Source: Gammaproteobacteria bacterium
Lineage (GTDB): Bacteria; Pseudomonadota; Gammaproteobacteria; Pseudomonadales; Pseudohongiellaceae
DNA: 13,011 bases
Reading direction: 5' to 3'
NCBI GenBank assembly: GCA_002691885.1
Contig: NZJB01000032.1
Span: 1 to 13,011, forward strand
This document shows, piece after piece, positions 6,909 to 13,011 of the stretch (positions are counted from its first letter, which is position 1; each line of letters starts with the position of its first letter). The notes beneath the pieces were generated by a model that was not told the DNA's origin, searched no databases, and saw only the letters and a program-made list of their open reading frames with translations. A program made the position numbers and the translations under genes.

Positions 6909-8573
6909 ATGATAGATTTCAAAACAAAAGACCTCAAAGGCGACCTTTTTGGTGGGCTCACCGCAGGCGTTGTTGCATTGCCTTTAGCTCTAGCTTTCGG
7001 TGAGGCTTCGGGCGCAGGTCCAATTGCAGGTCTGTATGGCGCAATCTTTGTTGGTTTTTTTGCATCTCTGTTTGGTGGCACAGGCTCGCAAGTAGCGGGG
7101 CCTACCGGACCTATGGTTGTTGTCTTCGCGGGCGTTTATGCGACGTTGGAAGGCAATCCTTCTCTGGTGTTTACCACGGTTGTTCTGGCCGGTGCCATAC
7201 AGGTCGCTCTCGGTGTTTTGAAGCTTGGGCAATACATCCGATTGGTCCCATATCCAGTGATATCAGGGTTCATGAGCGGCATCGGGTGTATAATCATTGC
7301 GCTTCAGACCTCTCTTCTACTCGGCCATGAGCCGGAAGAAAGCGGCACCGTCGGTGCACTTATGGAAATTCCTCGCGCTGTGGCCGACCCAAACTTAGTG
7401 GCTCTTACCCTCGGACTGCTGACGCTGCTTATCGCCTTCAAGTGGCCTGCTCGGCTTGCCAGGATAGTTCCTCCGCCTCTAGCGGCCCTTATTATTGGCA
7501 CGTTAGTTAGTTTGTTTCTGACAGGCGCCCCGACTCTGGGTGACATTCCCACAGGATTACCCAGTTTCATCATGCCAAGCTTTAATCAGGAAACATTCCT
7601 GATTGTTTTTCAAGCGGCTATAACCTTGGCGCTACTCGGGTCAATCGATAGCTTGCTTACGTCTCTGGTGGCAGACAACATGACTCGCACCCGGCATAAC
7701 TCTAACCGAGAGTTAATCGGGCAGGGCATCGGTAATATGGTGGCTGGTCTATTCGGGGGTATAGCGAGCGCAGGTGCCACCATGAGAACGATGATTAACA
7801 TCCGAACTGGCGGTACCACCAAGATTTCTGGAATGTTCCACAGCCTCTTTCTGTTAGCGATAGTATTAGTCCTAGCCCCTCTAGCAGAAAAGATCCCCCA
7901 TACTGTTCTTGCGGGAATTCTTATAAAAACTGGATGGGACATAATCGATCGTGCCTACATTCTTAAGGCCCATCGCGGCCCACGCTGGGACCTTTCGCTA
8001 ATGCTGCTGGTGCTGACGATGACTGTCTTTGTGGATCTCATTCAAGCTGTTGGCGCCGGCGTGGTACTAGCTTCTCTCGCCTTTGTGAAGCAGATCGCCG
8101 ATGAGCAGTTGAAGTCGTTACGGGACATCGCTAGCGATAAGTTATCCGTAAACTTTTCAGAGGAAGAAAGGAAATTAATAACTGATGCGGATAAGCGCAT
8201 TAATGTTTTTGACTTCGGTGGACCACTAAGCTTTGGAGCGGCAGCTGATTTCGGCTATCAAATACGAGAGAAGTCGAAAGGCCCAAGTAAGGTCATGATC
8301 TTAGACTTTTCGCAGGTACCTTTCTTAGATGTATCGGCAGCACGCGCAGTACAAACAATTGCCGAGGACGGAAAGGTCTCTAACAAATTAGTCTATATTT
8401 CAGGGATGACTGATCAGATCCGAAACATGCTTACGGATCTGATGGGGGAGATAGTGCCTGGAGAGCAGTATTTTGATTCGCGTCGTGACGCTATTGCGGC
8501 TGCGGTCGAATTTGTGGAGAGTACCGAAGCGGATCCGTCCGGAGGGGCCCATACAGAGCCCCCGCCCGCCTGA
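6909..8573 (+). CDS. BicA-like SulP family bicarbonate/anion transporter with STAS domain
   Basis: A 554 aa inner-membrane protein, similar in length to cyanobacterial BicA (about 566). The SulP membrane domain spans about residues 10-395 (GDLFGGLTAGVVALPLALAF, GFMSGIG at 120-126, ELIGQGIGN, AGATM). A C-terminal cytoplasmic STAS domain spans about 430-535 (FGGPLSFGAAADF, ILDFSQVPFLDVSA). The block LLGSIDSLLTS carries D247 and T251, matching the Asp/Thr four residues apart that BicA uses for sodium-coupled bicarbonate uptake. Expected role: Na+-dependent bicarbonate import, supplying the carbonic anhydrase encoded just upstream. Sulfate or another anion cannot be excluded by sequence alone. 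The tail after the STAS domain is short, acidic and proline-rich. Both genes probably form one transcript from the region shared with the LysR regulator. Confidence 0.9.
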   Translation: MIDFKTKDLKGDLFGGLTAGVVALPLALAFGEASGAGPIAGLYGAIFVGFFASLFGGTGSQVAGPTGPMVVVFAGVYATLEGNPSLVFTTVVLAGAIQVALGVLKLGQYIRLVPYPVISGFMSGIGCIIIALQTSLLLGHEPEESGTVGALMEIPRAVADPNLVALTLGLLTLLIAFKWPARLARIVPPPLAALIIGTLVSLFLTGAPTLGDIPTGLPSFIMPSFNQETFLIVFQAAITLALLGSIDSLLTSLVADNMTRTRHNSNRELIGQGIGNMVAGLFGGIASAGATMRTMINIRTGGTTKISGMFHSLFLLAIVLVLAPLAEKIPHTVLAGILIKTGWDIIDRAYILKAHRGPRWDLSLMLLVLTMTVFVDLIQAVGAGVVLASLAFVKQIADEQLKSLRDIASDKLSVNFSEEERKLITDADKRINVFDFGGPLSFGAAADFGYQIREKSKGPSKVMILDFSQVPFLDVSAARAVQTIAEDGKVSNKLVYISGMTDQIRNMLTDLMGEIVPGEQYFDSRRDAIAAAVEFVESTEADPSGGAHTEPPPA

Positions 8574-8623
8574 GGGTTACAGACGCTGAAACGACTTTAG
8601 CTGTCACTGCATTCGCAATTTTC

Positions 8624-8633
8624 AGGTCGACCT
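8624..8633. repeat. Perfect 10 bp palindrome AGGTCGACCT
   Basis: It extends to TTnAGGTCGACCTnAA (8621-8636) with one mismatched pair and touches the next inverted repeat at T8633. It could be an operator or part of a 3' structure. Confidence 0.4.
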
Positions 8634-8665
8634 AAAGTAGAAACTCGAAGCGGGGTTCTACTTTA
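8633..8665. repeat. 10 bp inverted repeat, possible 3' hairpin after the SulP gene
   Basis: The arms TAAAGTAGAA (8633-8642) and TTCTACTTTA (8656-8665) are perfect, around a 13 nt centre, starting 59 bp after the SulP stop codon. The stem is AT-rich and only a short TTATTA tail follows, so as an intrinsic terminator it would be weak. Confidence 0.35.
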
Positions 8666-8714
8666 TTATGGTGCATGCAGCGCGCCAGATCATGCAGTTC
8701 TTTGACCTCACCCG

Positions 8715-8729
8715 CGCGGATAATCCGCG
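8715..8729. repeat. 15 bp palindrome CGCGGAT-A-ATCCGCG
   Basis: Perfect 7 bp arms around one base, in the gap between the convergent SulP and NosR-like genes. GC-rich and operator-like; no T-tract follows. Function unknown. Confidence 0.35.
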
Positions 8730-8792
8730 TCGAGAACTAAGGGCCTGATTGTCCACAGTGACCCAGACTTAATCATCGCGGAATTGCGCGCT

Positions 8793-10010
8793 TTATTCGC
8801 TCAGCTTTAAAAATCGCCGCAGGTGCACTGCTGCTAACAGCAGCAAGGTTGCCGCAAGAATTAAGCACAATAGATCCCGCAGGCCGTTAGGGTCAGCTTT
8901 GGTTGAAGTCAGTATTGCTGTCGTTGCTTCGTATTCAGAGCCGTAGAGAAACTCAGACAGGTTTGCCGGAAGCTGATAGCGAACTTCGTCAAAGCTGGCA
9001 AACGGGTCGAGAGCGGGTCCGGTGCCGTAGACGAGGCTGAAAGCTTCCCGCGGATTGACTGTCTCAGGCATCACCATGGCCACCGCCAGGCTGACCTGCC
9101 CGGCGATCTTGCCGTCTTCGCCGGTTCCGGCAAACAAAATGCTGCCCTGATCCGGCCGGAGTAGCGTCCCATTTTGAATCAGTGCCAGTCGCTTTTGCTG
9201 CAGACGGGCGGTGCTGCCGCGCAGGCCCAGCAGGAGCAGATTGCCCTCTACCGCCTGTTCGCCCAGGGTGCGCTCCAGATTTGAATAGGCGCGACCGCCG
9301 ATCAGCATGTCTCCCAGTCTTCCATGCCCTATGTAGGCTACAGCAATATCCAGCCTGGCGCGGTCAGCCAGTTGGGTACTGAACTGCCGGATAAGACCCG
9401 CATCTATCAGGCCGCTCCAATCAAGCTGCGCGAATGTATTCAGCACCGAGATTTCACTCCTGGCTGTTCGGCTGAATTCGGAATTGACCAGATAGGCTTC
9501 GGCCACCCGCCTGGCAGCATTGCGCACCCCTCGGGTCAGTGCCCAGCTGGTGATGGTTGCCCGGCTGATCGTATCGATATCCGTTCCTAATCTGAATGAG
9601 TCCGCAATCGATTTCTTCGTCAGTTGCTCCGTGAAGCCCGCGTCCTCAACAAAATCACCGCGAAAACTCCTGTAGGACTCGGTGTAGTACAACACTTTTG
9701 CGCCAGTCAGGACGCCCTCGAGATCCATACCGACCAGCAGATGAATCGGACCGCTAAAGCCGACCTCTTCGGGCGGGATGTCCGGCGTGGTAAACACCAG
9801 GCCAATCAGTTGTTCCTGTTCAGGGTCGCTGAACGCTTTGATAACCGGCGGGCTGCCGCTCTTCGTAGAAAAACTGGTGGCCTGAGGCATGACCTCGAAG
9901 AGCCAGTCTGATTGCAGATTGCGCCACTCCTGCTGACTCCAGGATACACCCGGACAGACAACCAGCAAGGACAGTAACAGTCCGTAGACGCTTGAATGAT
10001 GACTGTTCAT
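8793..10010 (-). CDS. Secreted FMN-binding protein resembling the periplasmic half of NosR
   Basis: A 405 aa protein from the chosen ATG. The frame is open to an ATG at 10067, but only the 10010 start places a signal peptide at the N-terminus (YGLLLSLLVVCPGVSWS, cleavage about residue 25); neither start has a strong Shine-Dalgarno. An FMN-binding domain spans about 60-180, with DTISRATITS carrying T152 at the covalent-FMN threonine position of the S/TGAT family. The part after it (about 190-350: IAVAYIGHGRLGDML, GGRAYSNL, LALIQNG) matches the NosR/NirI periplasmic region. The protein ends with one membrane helix (LCLILAATLLLLAAV) and a basic tail. The NosR membrane core and 4Fe-4S clusters are absent. 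No nos gene is nearby, so a role in N2O reduction is not supported. Membrane-anchored flavin electron transfer is the best inference. Confidence 0.7.
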   Translation of the reverse strand: MNSHHSSVYGLLLSLLVVCPGVSWSQQEWRNLQSDWLFEVMPQATSFSTKSGSPPVIKAFSDPEQEQLIGLVFTTPDIPPEEVGFSGPIHLLVGMDLEGVLTGAKVLYYTESYRSFRGDFVEDAGFTEQLTKKSIADSFRLGTDIDTISRATITSWALTRGVRNAARRVAEAYLVNSEFSRTARSEISVLNTFAQLDWSGLIDAGLIRQFSTQLADRARLDIAVAYIGHGRLGDMLIGGRAYSNLERTLGEQAVEGNLLLLGLRGSTARLQQKRLALIQNGTLLRPDQGSILFAGTGEDGKIAGQVSLAVAMVMPETVNPREAFSLVYGTGPALDPFASFDEVRYQLPANLSEFLYGSEYEATTAILTSTKADPNGLRDLLCLILAATLLLLAAVHLRRFLKLSE

Positions 10011-10128
10011 TGCGCTGAACCTGAGCCGGATCTGATCATGGAGTTGGACGCAGTCAAAGTCTAACATTGCTGTCGCTTAAGCGGGTTACCGTGGTTGCAA
10101 TTCATCCATTGTTGAGCTTTGCGCGGGC

Positions 10129-10563
10129 TTGTCAGAGAATGAAGTGGTGCCCTCGGATTTTTCTCTACGACATCAGCTCACCGCTCGTCCCGGTTGGATG
10201 CAGCTCCTTCTGGCGTTCAGCATTTTTATGACCTTTGTCTATGTGCCCTGGGATGTTTTGATCAAGCCGTTGGACGAAGATCAGGAGGTTTGGTTCGGTG
10301 TGCTTTTTACCGGCTGGTTTGCCAAACTGGGCGGATTGCTGCACTGGCTGGTTTATGGCTCAGCGAGCTACGGATATCTGAAAATGAAACGCTGGATGCA
10401 CCCGTGGTTTGTGATCTATCTGTTACAGGTTGCTCTGGGTATGTTGGTCTGGAGTCTGCTTGATGAGCGCGGCGGCGGTTTGGCGGTTGGTTCGATTGTC
10501 GCAGGGTTTTTCCTGCTGATTGCCTATTTAAGCTGGCGGGAACGCGCCAGATTCGACGGGTAG
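10129..10563 (+). CDS. Four-helix membrane protein of unknown function
   Basis: A 144 aa protein. Four hydrophobic segments lie at about residues 24-44, 55-78, 90-110 and 117-137. Conserved-looking motifs are FVYVPWDVL in helix 1, EVWFGVLFTGWFAKLGGLLHW before and in helix 2, and MKRWMHPWFVIY entering helix 3. Tryptophans and prolines sit at membrane interfaces. I believe I have seen similar short proteins in proteobacterial genomes but cannot name a family. The longest frame starts with TTG at 10129 with a weak Shine-Dalgarno; in-frame GTG codons at 10141 and 10144 are alternatives that remove only the cytoplasmic leader. A stop codon at 10078 bounds the frame. The next gene starts 26 bp downstream, so the two probably form an operon. 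Confidence 0.65.
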   Translation: MSENEVVPSDFSLRHQLTARPGWMQLLLAFSIFMTFVYVPWDVLIKPLDEDQEVWFGVLFTGWFAKLGGLLHWLVYGSASYGYLKMKRWMHPWFVIYLLQVALGMLVWSLLDERGGGLAVGSIVAGFFLLIAYLSWRERARFDG

Positions 10564-10577
10564 GTCCCTTGGCGAGC

Positions 10578-10583
10578 TTGGAG
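10578..10583 (+). promoter_or_regulatory. Ribosome binding site of the beta-propeller protein
   Basis: TTGGAG, 6 nt before the ATG at 10590. It decides for this ATG over the in-frame TTG at 10569. Confidence 0.65.
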
Positions 10584-10589
10584 TCACAA

Positions 10590-11489
10590 ATGCGCGTAGG
10601 ATTCAGATTTACCAGAGTTTGGAAGGCTTCACTTAGTCTCACCTGTTGTCTGGCTATTCACTCCTGCTCACCGGCCCAGGAGCGCCAATTGAATGTGGAA
10701 TTCGTGACCGAGTTTCCCGACTTACTGGAGGAAAGCTCCGCGCTGGCCCTTGCGGATGAGGTGGTCTGGACCTTGAACGACAGCGGCAATTCCGCCGTCT
10801 TGTTTGCCCTGAGCCTGCAAGGTCAGGTTTTGGCTGAAGTGTCCATTAGCAATGCGCGAAATATCGATTGGGAGTCACTGGCTCAGGATGAATCCCATTT
10901 TTTTGTGGCGGACACCGGCAATAATCTGAACAGCCGTGACCGCTTGGTCATCTATCGCATCCCCAAACCCCGATTGGATTCAGAAAACATTACTGCAGAG
11001 TTAATTTCGATCAGATATGCAGGGTATGAATCGGGCAATATGTCTTCCCACAATTTTGATGCAGAGGCACTGGCGGTGCGCGGTGATGAGCTCTGGTTGT
11101 TCTCGAAAAACCGGGGGAATGGCAATTCAGATCTCTATCGTTTACCTAAGTTGCCCGGAAATTATGTCGTCGAGATTAGTCAATCCCTGCCCATGCGGTC
11201 ATTGGTCACAGCTGCAGATATTCATCCCGAAACCTCTGAGCTGGTGCTCATCAGCATTCGGCGGGAAGATTTCGGCGCGCAATCTCTGATCTGGTTTGCG
11301 CCAACCACTGGCGATGGAGTTGACTGGGAGCGGCATCGAGTCGCGCATCTGGCGCCTTCAGATCAGTGGGAAGCCGTCGTTTGGCTGGATGAGGCTGAAG
11401 TCTTGCTAAGCCATGAAAGTAATGCCCGCGGATTTGCGGGGCTCGGCCGTTTTCAGAAGCGCTTGGCGAATCAGGGTCTGGCAGACTAG
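10590..11489 (+). CDS. Secreted beta-propeller-like protein of unknown function
   Basis: A 299 aa protein. The N-terminus has basic residues (MRVGFRFTRVWK) and a hydrophobic run (SLSLTCCLAIHSC), a signal peptide. C27 in AIHSC is a poor lipobox match, so either a lipoprotein or a cleaved export signal is possible. The mature part looks like propeller blades: LEESSALAL, VVWTLNDSG, LFALSLQGQVL, NIDWESLAQDESHFFVADTGNN, VIYRIPKP, HNFDAEALAV, ELWLFSKNRG. The order ESS-LAL, W-NDSG, DWE and DAEAL is a recurrent pattern in secreted propellers related to phytase-like or SdiA-regulated domains. No catalytic site was identified. A ligand-binding or envelope role is inferred. It follows the four-helix membrane protein and converges on the EamA transporter 8 bp away. 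Confidence 0.7.
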   Translation: MRVGFRFTRVWKASLSLTCCLAIHSCSPAQERQLNVEFVTEFPDLLEESSALALADEVVWTLNDSGNSAVLFALSLQGQVLAEVSISNARNIDWESLAQDESHFFVADTGNNLNSRDRLVIYRIPKPRLDSENITAELISIRYAGYESGNMSSHNFDAEALAVRGDELWLFSKNRGNGNSDLYRLPKLPGNYVVEISQSLPMRSLVTAADIHPETSELVLISIRREDFGAQSLIWFAPTTGDGVDWERHRVAHLAPSDQWEAVVWLDEAEVLLSHESNARGFAGLGRFQKRLANQGLAD

Positions 11490-11497
11490 CGACAAAC

Positions 11498-12400
11498 TCA
11501 AAGTGCCGGGTTTTCGGCAGCATCAGCTGTGTCTCCGGTCTGCCAGGCAGCAACCAGACATCCGGTAACAATCATGGCGGTGCCCAGCACCGTCGTGGAA
11601 GTGATGGCTTCAGAGAAAAAAACCCAGCCGAGCAGTGCGGCCCAGGCAAATGCCGTGTACTCCACTGGAAGTAAGGTGCTAGCCGGCGCCCTGGCGTAGG
11701 CCCATGACATCATCAGCATCGAAAAGAGGCCAAGAATTGAAGCGGTAAACAACTGTGGGGCAATTGCGGGGGGCGGAACCACGGCAAGGACTGGGGCCAG
11801 TGCGCCGAAGACAAGAATAACCGTGAGATTCTGAAAAAATCCAATTTCTATCGGCGCCGCCACCAGCGCCTGCTGCCGCTGCAGTATGAGGTTATAGGCA
11901 TAAAGTACGGCCGAGCAAAGAATCGCAAGAATGCCCTGACCCATTTGGAAGTTATAGTCTCCGCTCAGCCGACCACCGATTACAACCCCCGCACCGATCA
12001 GACCAATAACTGAAGCGACAATTGAGAGTCGATTGATCTGCTCGTGCAGGATCACTGCAGACAAATACAGGGCGATCAGGGGCGCGATAAAAGATAAGCC
12101 AATCGCTTCCGCAACCGGCAAATATTTCAAGCCCCAGAAGAACAGAAAAGCCATTATCGACACAATGAAGCCGCGCCAGATGTGTAGCTTAAGCACCGAT
12201 CGTAATGGCCACGTGGGTTTGCGCCAGCCGTACAAACTCCCAGCCAGAACGATAGTGATCAGGCTGCGCCAGAACATGGCGTTGTAGGCGCCGATCTGCA
12301 GTGCCAGTCCCTTCATGGCAACATCCATACCCGAGTAGGTCGCGATGCCCAGAGCGGCAGCGACAAATGCGTAAGACAGAGGCTTGAGTTGGTGCTGCAA
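11498..12400 (-). CDS. EamA/DMT superfamily transporter, ten-helix exporter-like
   Basis: A 300 aa inner-membrane protein with ten predicted helices in two EamA repeats. Repeat 1 covers about residues 10-140 (WRSLITIVLAGSLYGW, LPVAEAIGLSFIAPLIALYLSAVILHE). Repeat 2 covers about 150-285 (LILQRQ, ASTLLPVEYTAFAWAALLGWVFFSEA, STTVLGTAMIVTGC). The xPVEY/FxAWAALLGWxFFSE block is a family hallmark. Members export amino acids, metabolites or S-adenosylmethionine; the substrate is not predictable here. The frame begins with TTG at 12400 with no clear Shine-Dalgarno. The first ATG would remove most of helix 1, so the TTG or a nearby start is needed. The gene tail-overlaps no neighbour but sits 8 bp from the convergent propeller gene. 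Confidence 0.85.
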   Translation of the reverse strand: MQHQLKPLSYAFVAAALGIATYSGMDVAMKGLALQIGAYNAMFWRSLITIVLAGSLYGWRKPTWPLRSVLKLHIWRGFIVSIMAFLFFWGLKYLPVAEAIGLSFIAPLIALYLSAVILHEQINRLSIVASVIGLIGAGVVIGGRLSGDYNFQMGQGILAILCSAVLYAYNLILQRQQALVAAPIEIGFFQNLTVILVFGALAPVLAVVPPPAIAPQLFTASILGLFSMLMMSWAYARAPASTLLPVEYTAFAWAALLGWVFFSEAITSTTVLGTAMIVTGCLVAAWQTGDTADAAENPAL

Positions 12401-12474
12401 GGATATTCACTGCTTTTTAGTTTGAAGACGGCGAAGCATACCCCAAACGTCAGCGCTAAATGCACTGTTGTGAG

Positions 12475-13011
12475 TCAAAATGGCAGCGCTCGATATAAAA
12501 ACGCTGCAATGATCCCGCCGATCAATGGGCCAGCTACGGGCACCCACGCGTAATCCCAATTGTTAGACCCTTTGCCTTTGATAGGTAATACGGCGTGCGC
12601 AATGCGAGGCCCTAGATCTCTAGCTGGGTTAATAGCATACCCCGTGGTTCCACCCATACCCATTCCAATACCAAATACCAGTAACCCTACAGGTAGAGCA
12701 TCTAGTGCTCCCAGACCAACATCAGGCGCGGCGATATAGAGCACTCCCAAGACCAGTACAAAAGTTGCAATGATTTCGCAGAATAAGTTGATTGGTGTGT
12801 TGGGAATCGCTGGTGCTGTGCTGAAAACTCCAAGTTTCGTCGAAGGGTCTTCAGTTGCATTGAAGTGATCTTTAAACTGCAGCCAGCAGCACACTGCTCC
12901 CAGAAAGGCTCCGATCATCTGAGCGGTGAGATAGGCGGGAACCAGTTCCCAGGAAAAATTCCCTGCTGCGGCTAGCCCGAGTGTCACCGCCGGGTTAAGA
13001 TGGCCGCCGCT
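12475..13011 (-). CDS. Aquaglyceroporin (MIP family, GlpF-like), 5' end outside window
   Basis: The visible 178 residues begin just before the first NPA box (GGHLNPAVTLGLA) and end at a TGA at 12475. The second box is INPARD, whose Asp after NPAR marks glycerol-type channels. By alignment with E. coli GlpF the selectivity filter is Gly at the helix-5 position (Gly191), Tyr in place of Phe200 (TGYAINPARD) and Arg of NPARD. The wide Gly site supports glycerol or other small neutral solutes rather than strict water transport. The block PNTPINLFCEIIATFVLVLG matches the GlpF pattern PNPHINFVQAFAVE. About 60 N-terminal residues, including the helix-2 Trp filter residue, lie outside the window. No glycerol kinase gene is visible downstream. 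Confidence 0.88.
   Translation of the reverse strand, partial: SGGHLNPAVTLGLAAAGNFSWELVPAYLTAQMIGAFLGAVCCWLQFKDHFNATEDPSTKLGVFSTAPAIPNTPINLFCEIIATFVLVLGVLYIAAPDVGLGALDALPVGLLVFGIGMGMGGTTGYAINPARDLGPRIAHAVLPIKGKGSNNWDYAWVPVAGPLIGGIIAAFLYRALPF

Larger units (their letters stand above)
8632..8736 (-). pseudogene. Possible remnant of a small coding sequence
   Basis: A 34-codon open stretch between two stops on the minus strand reads like protein (IIRAGEVKELHDLARC, VEPRFEFLL) but has no start codon. A neighbouring frame just upstream also gives plausible sequence ending DADYPRG, as if one frameshift had broken a gene. The stretch is short and unrecognised and could be chance. Its 3' end overlaps the inverted repeat. 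Confidence 0.15.
8574..8792. other. Intergenic gap between the convergent SulP and NosR-like genes
   Basis: 219 bp with no complete gene. It contains the three palindromic elements and the possible coding remnant listed separately, plus a CATGCAG direct repeat (8674-8680 and 8691-8697). Two convergent transcripts must end here, so some of this symmetry may be termination structure. Confidence 0.5.

Noticed and set aside
8534..8560. GGGGC/GCCCC stem at the SulP gene end, considered as a terminator
   Set aside because: It lies within the coding sequence and has no following T-run.
8668..8748. Plus-strand small ORF starting ATGGTGCATGC
   Set aside because: No ribosome binding site and no recognisable product; it is the complement of the better-looking minus-strand stretch.
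10011..10067. 19-residue N-terminal extension of the NosR-like protein to the ATG at 10067
   Set aside because: It would place charged, unrelated sequence before the signal peptide, and no Shine-Dalgarno supports it.
12189..12410. Open frame overlapping the EamA transporter start in another frame, considered as evidence of a frameshifted N-terminus
   Set aside because: The EamA frame itself contains a complete first helix from 12400; the other frame encodes Cys/Arg-rich sequence without family similarity.

Overview
The window reads as chromosomal DNA of a Gram-negative, aerobic, marine-type gammaproteobacterium. This is an inference from the mix of periplasmic PQQ dehydrogenases, an OxyR-like regulator, signal-peptide and lipoprotein genes, a NosR-like flavoprotein and a BicA-like transporter. 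No rRNA, tRNA, CRISPR array, insertion sequence or phage gene was seen. Genes are densely packed, no gap exceeds 300 bases, and several genes start with GTG or TTG.

Layout. (1) 1-4004: two divergent PQQ (pyrroloquinoline quinone) dehydrogenases. A membrane-anchored glucose/quinate-type enzyme runs off the left edge on the minus strand, and a soluble secreted alcohol-dehydrogenase-like paralogue lies on the plus strand. The second enzyme lacks two of the three usual metal ligands. (2) 4048-6200, minus strand: a tightly coupled trio of an OxyR-like LysR regulator lacking the peroxide-sensing cysteine, a small lipoprotein, and a crotonase-fold protein lacking both catalytic glutamates. (3) 6201-6345: an AT-rich divergent control region with three dyads, one of them an exact ATAG-N7-CTAT OxyR-type half operator. 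(4) 6346-8573, plus strand: a protein matching the metal-free iota-class carbonic anhydrase family, followed by a BicA-like SulP bicarbonate transporter. (5) 8574-8792: a non-coding gap with three perfect palindromes or inverted repeats and a possible gene remnant. (6) 8793-10010, minus strand: a secreted FMN-binding protein resembling the periplasmic half of NosR, with one C-terminal anchor and no iron-sulfur part. (7) 10129-11489, plus strand: a four-helix membrane protein of unknown function followed by a secreted beta-propeller-like protein. (8) 11498-13011, minus strand: an EamA/DMT transporter and a 5'-truncated aquaglyceroporin.

How the parts work together. The clearest functional unit is the carbonic anhydrase plus SulP pair, which would import bicarbonate and interconvert it with CO2 in the cytoplasm. 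It shares its upstream region with the OxyR-like regulator, so that regulator may control it as well as its own operon. The two PQQ enzymes would feed electrons from periplasmic sugar or alcohol oxidation to quinone or cytochrome c; no PQQ biosynthesis gene is in the window. The remaining genes look like independent housekeeping or accessory functions. The carbonic anhydrase gene and its upstream region are visibly AT-richer than their surroundings, which may mean the pair was acquired separately.
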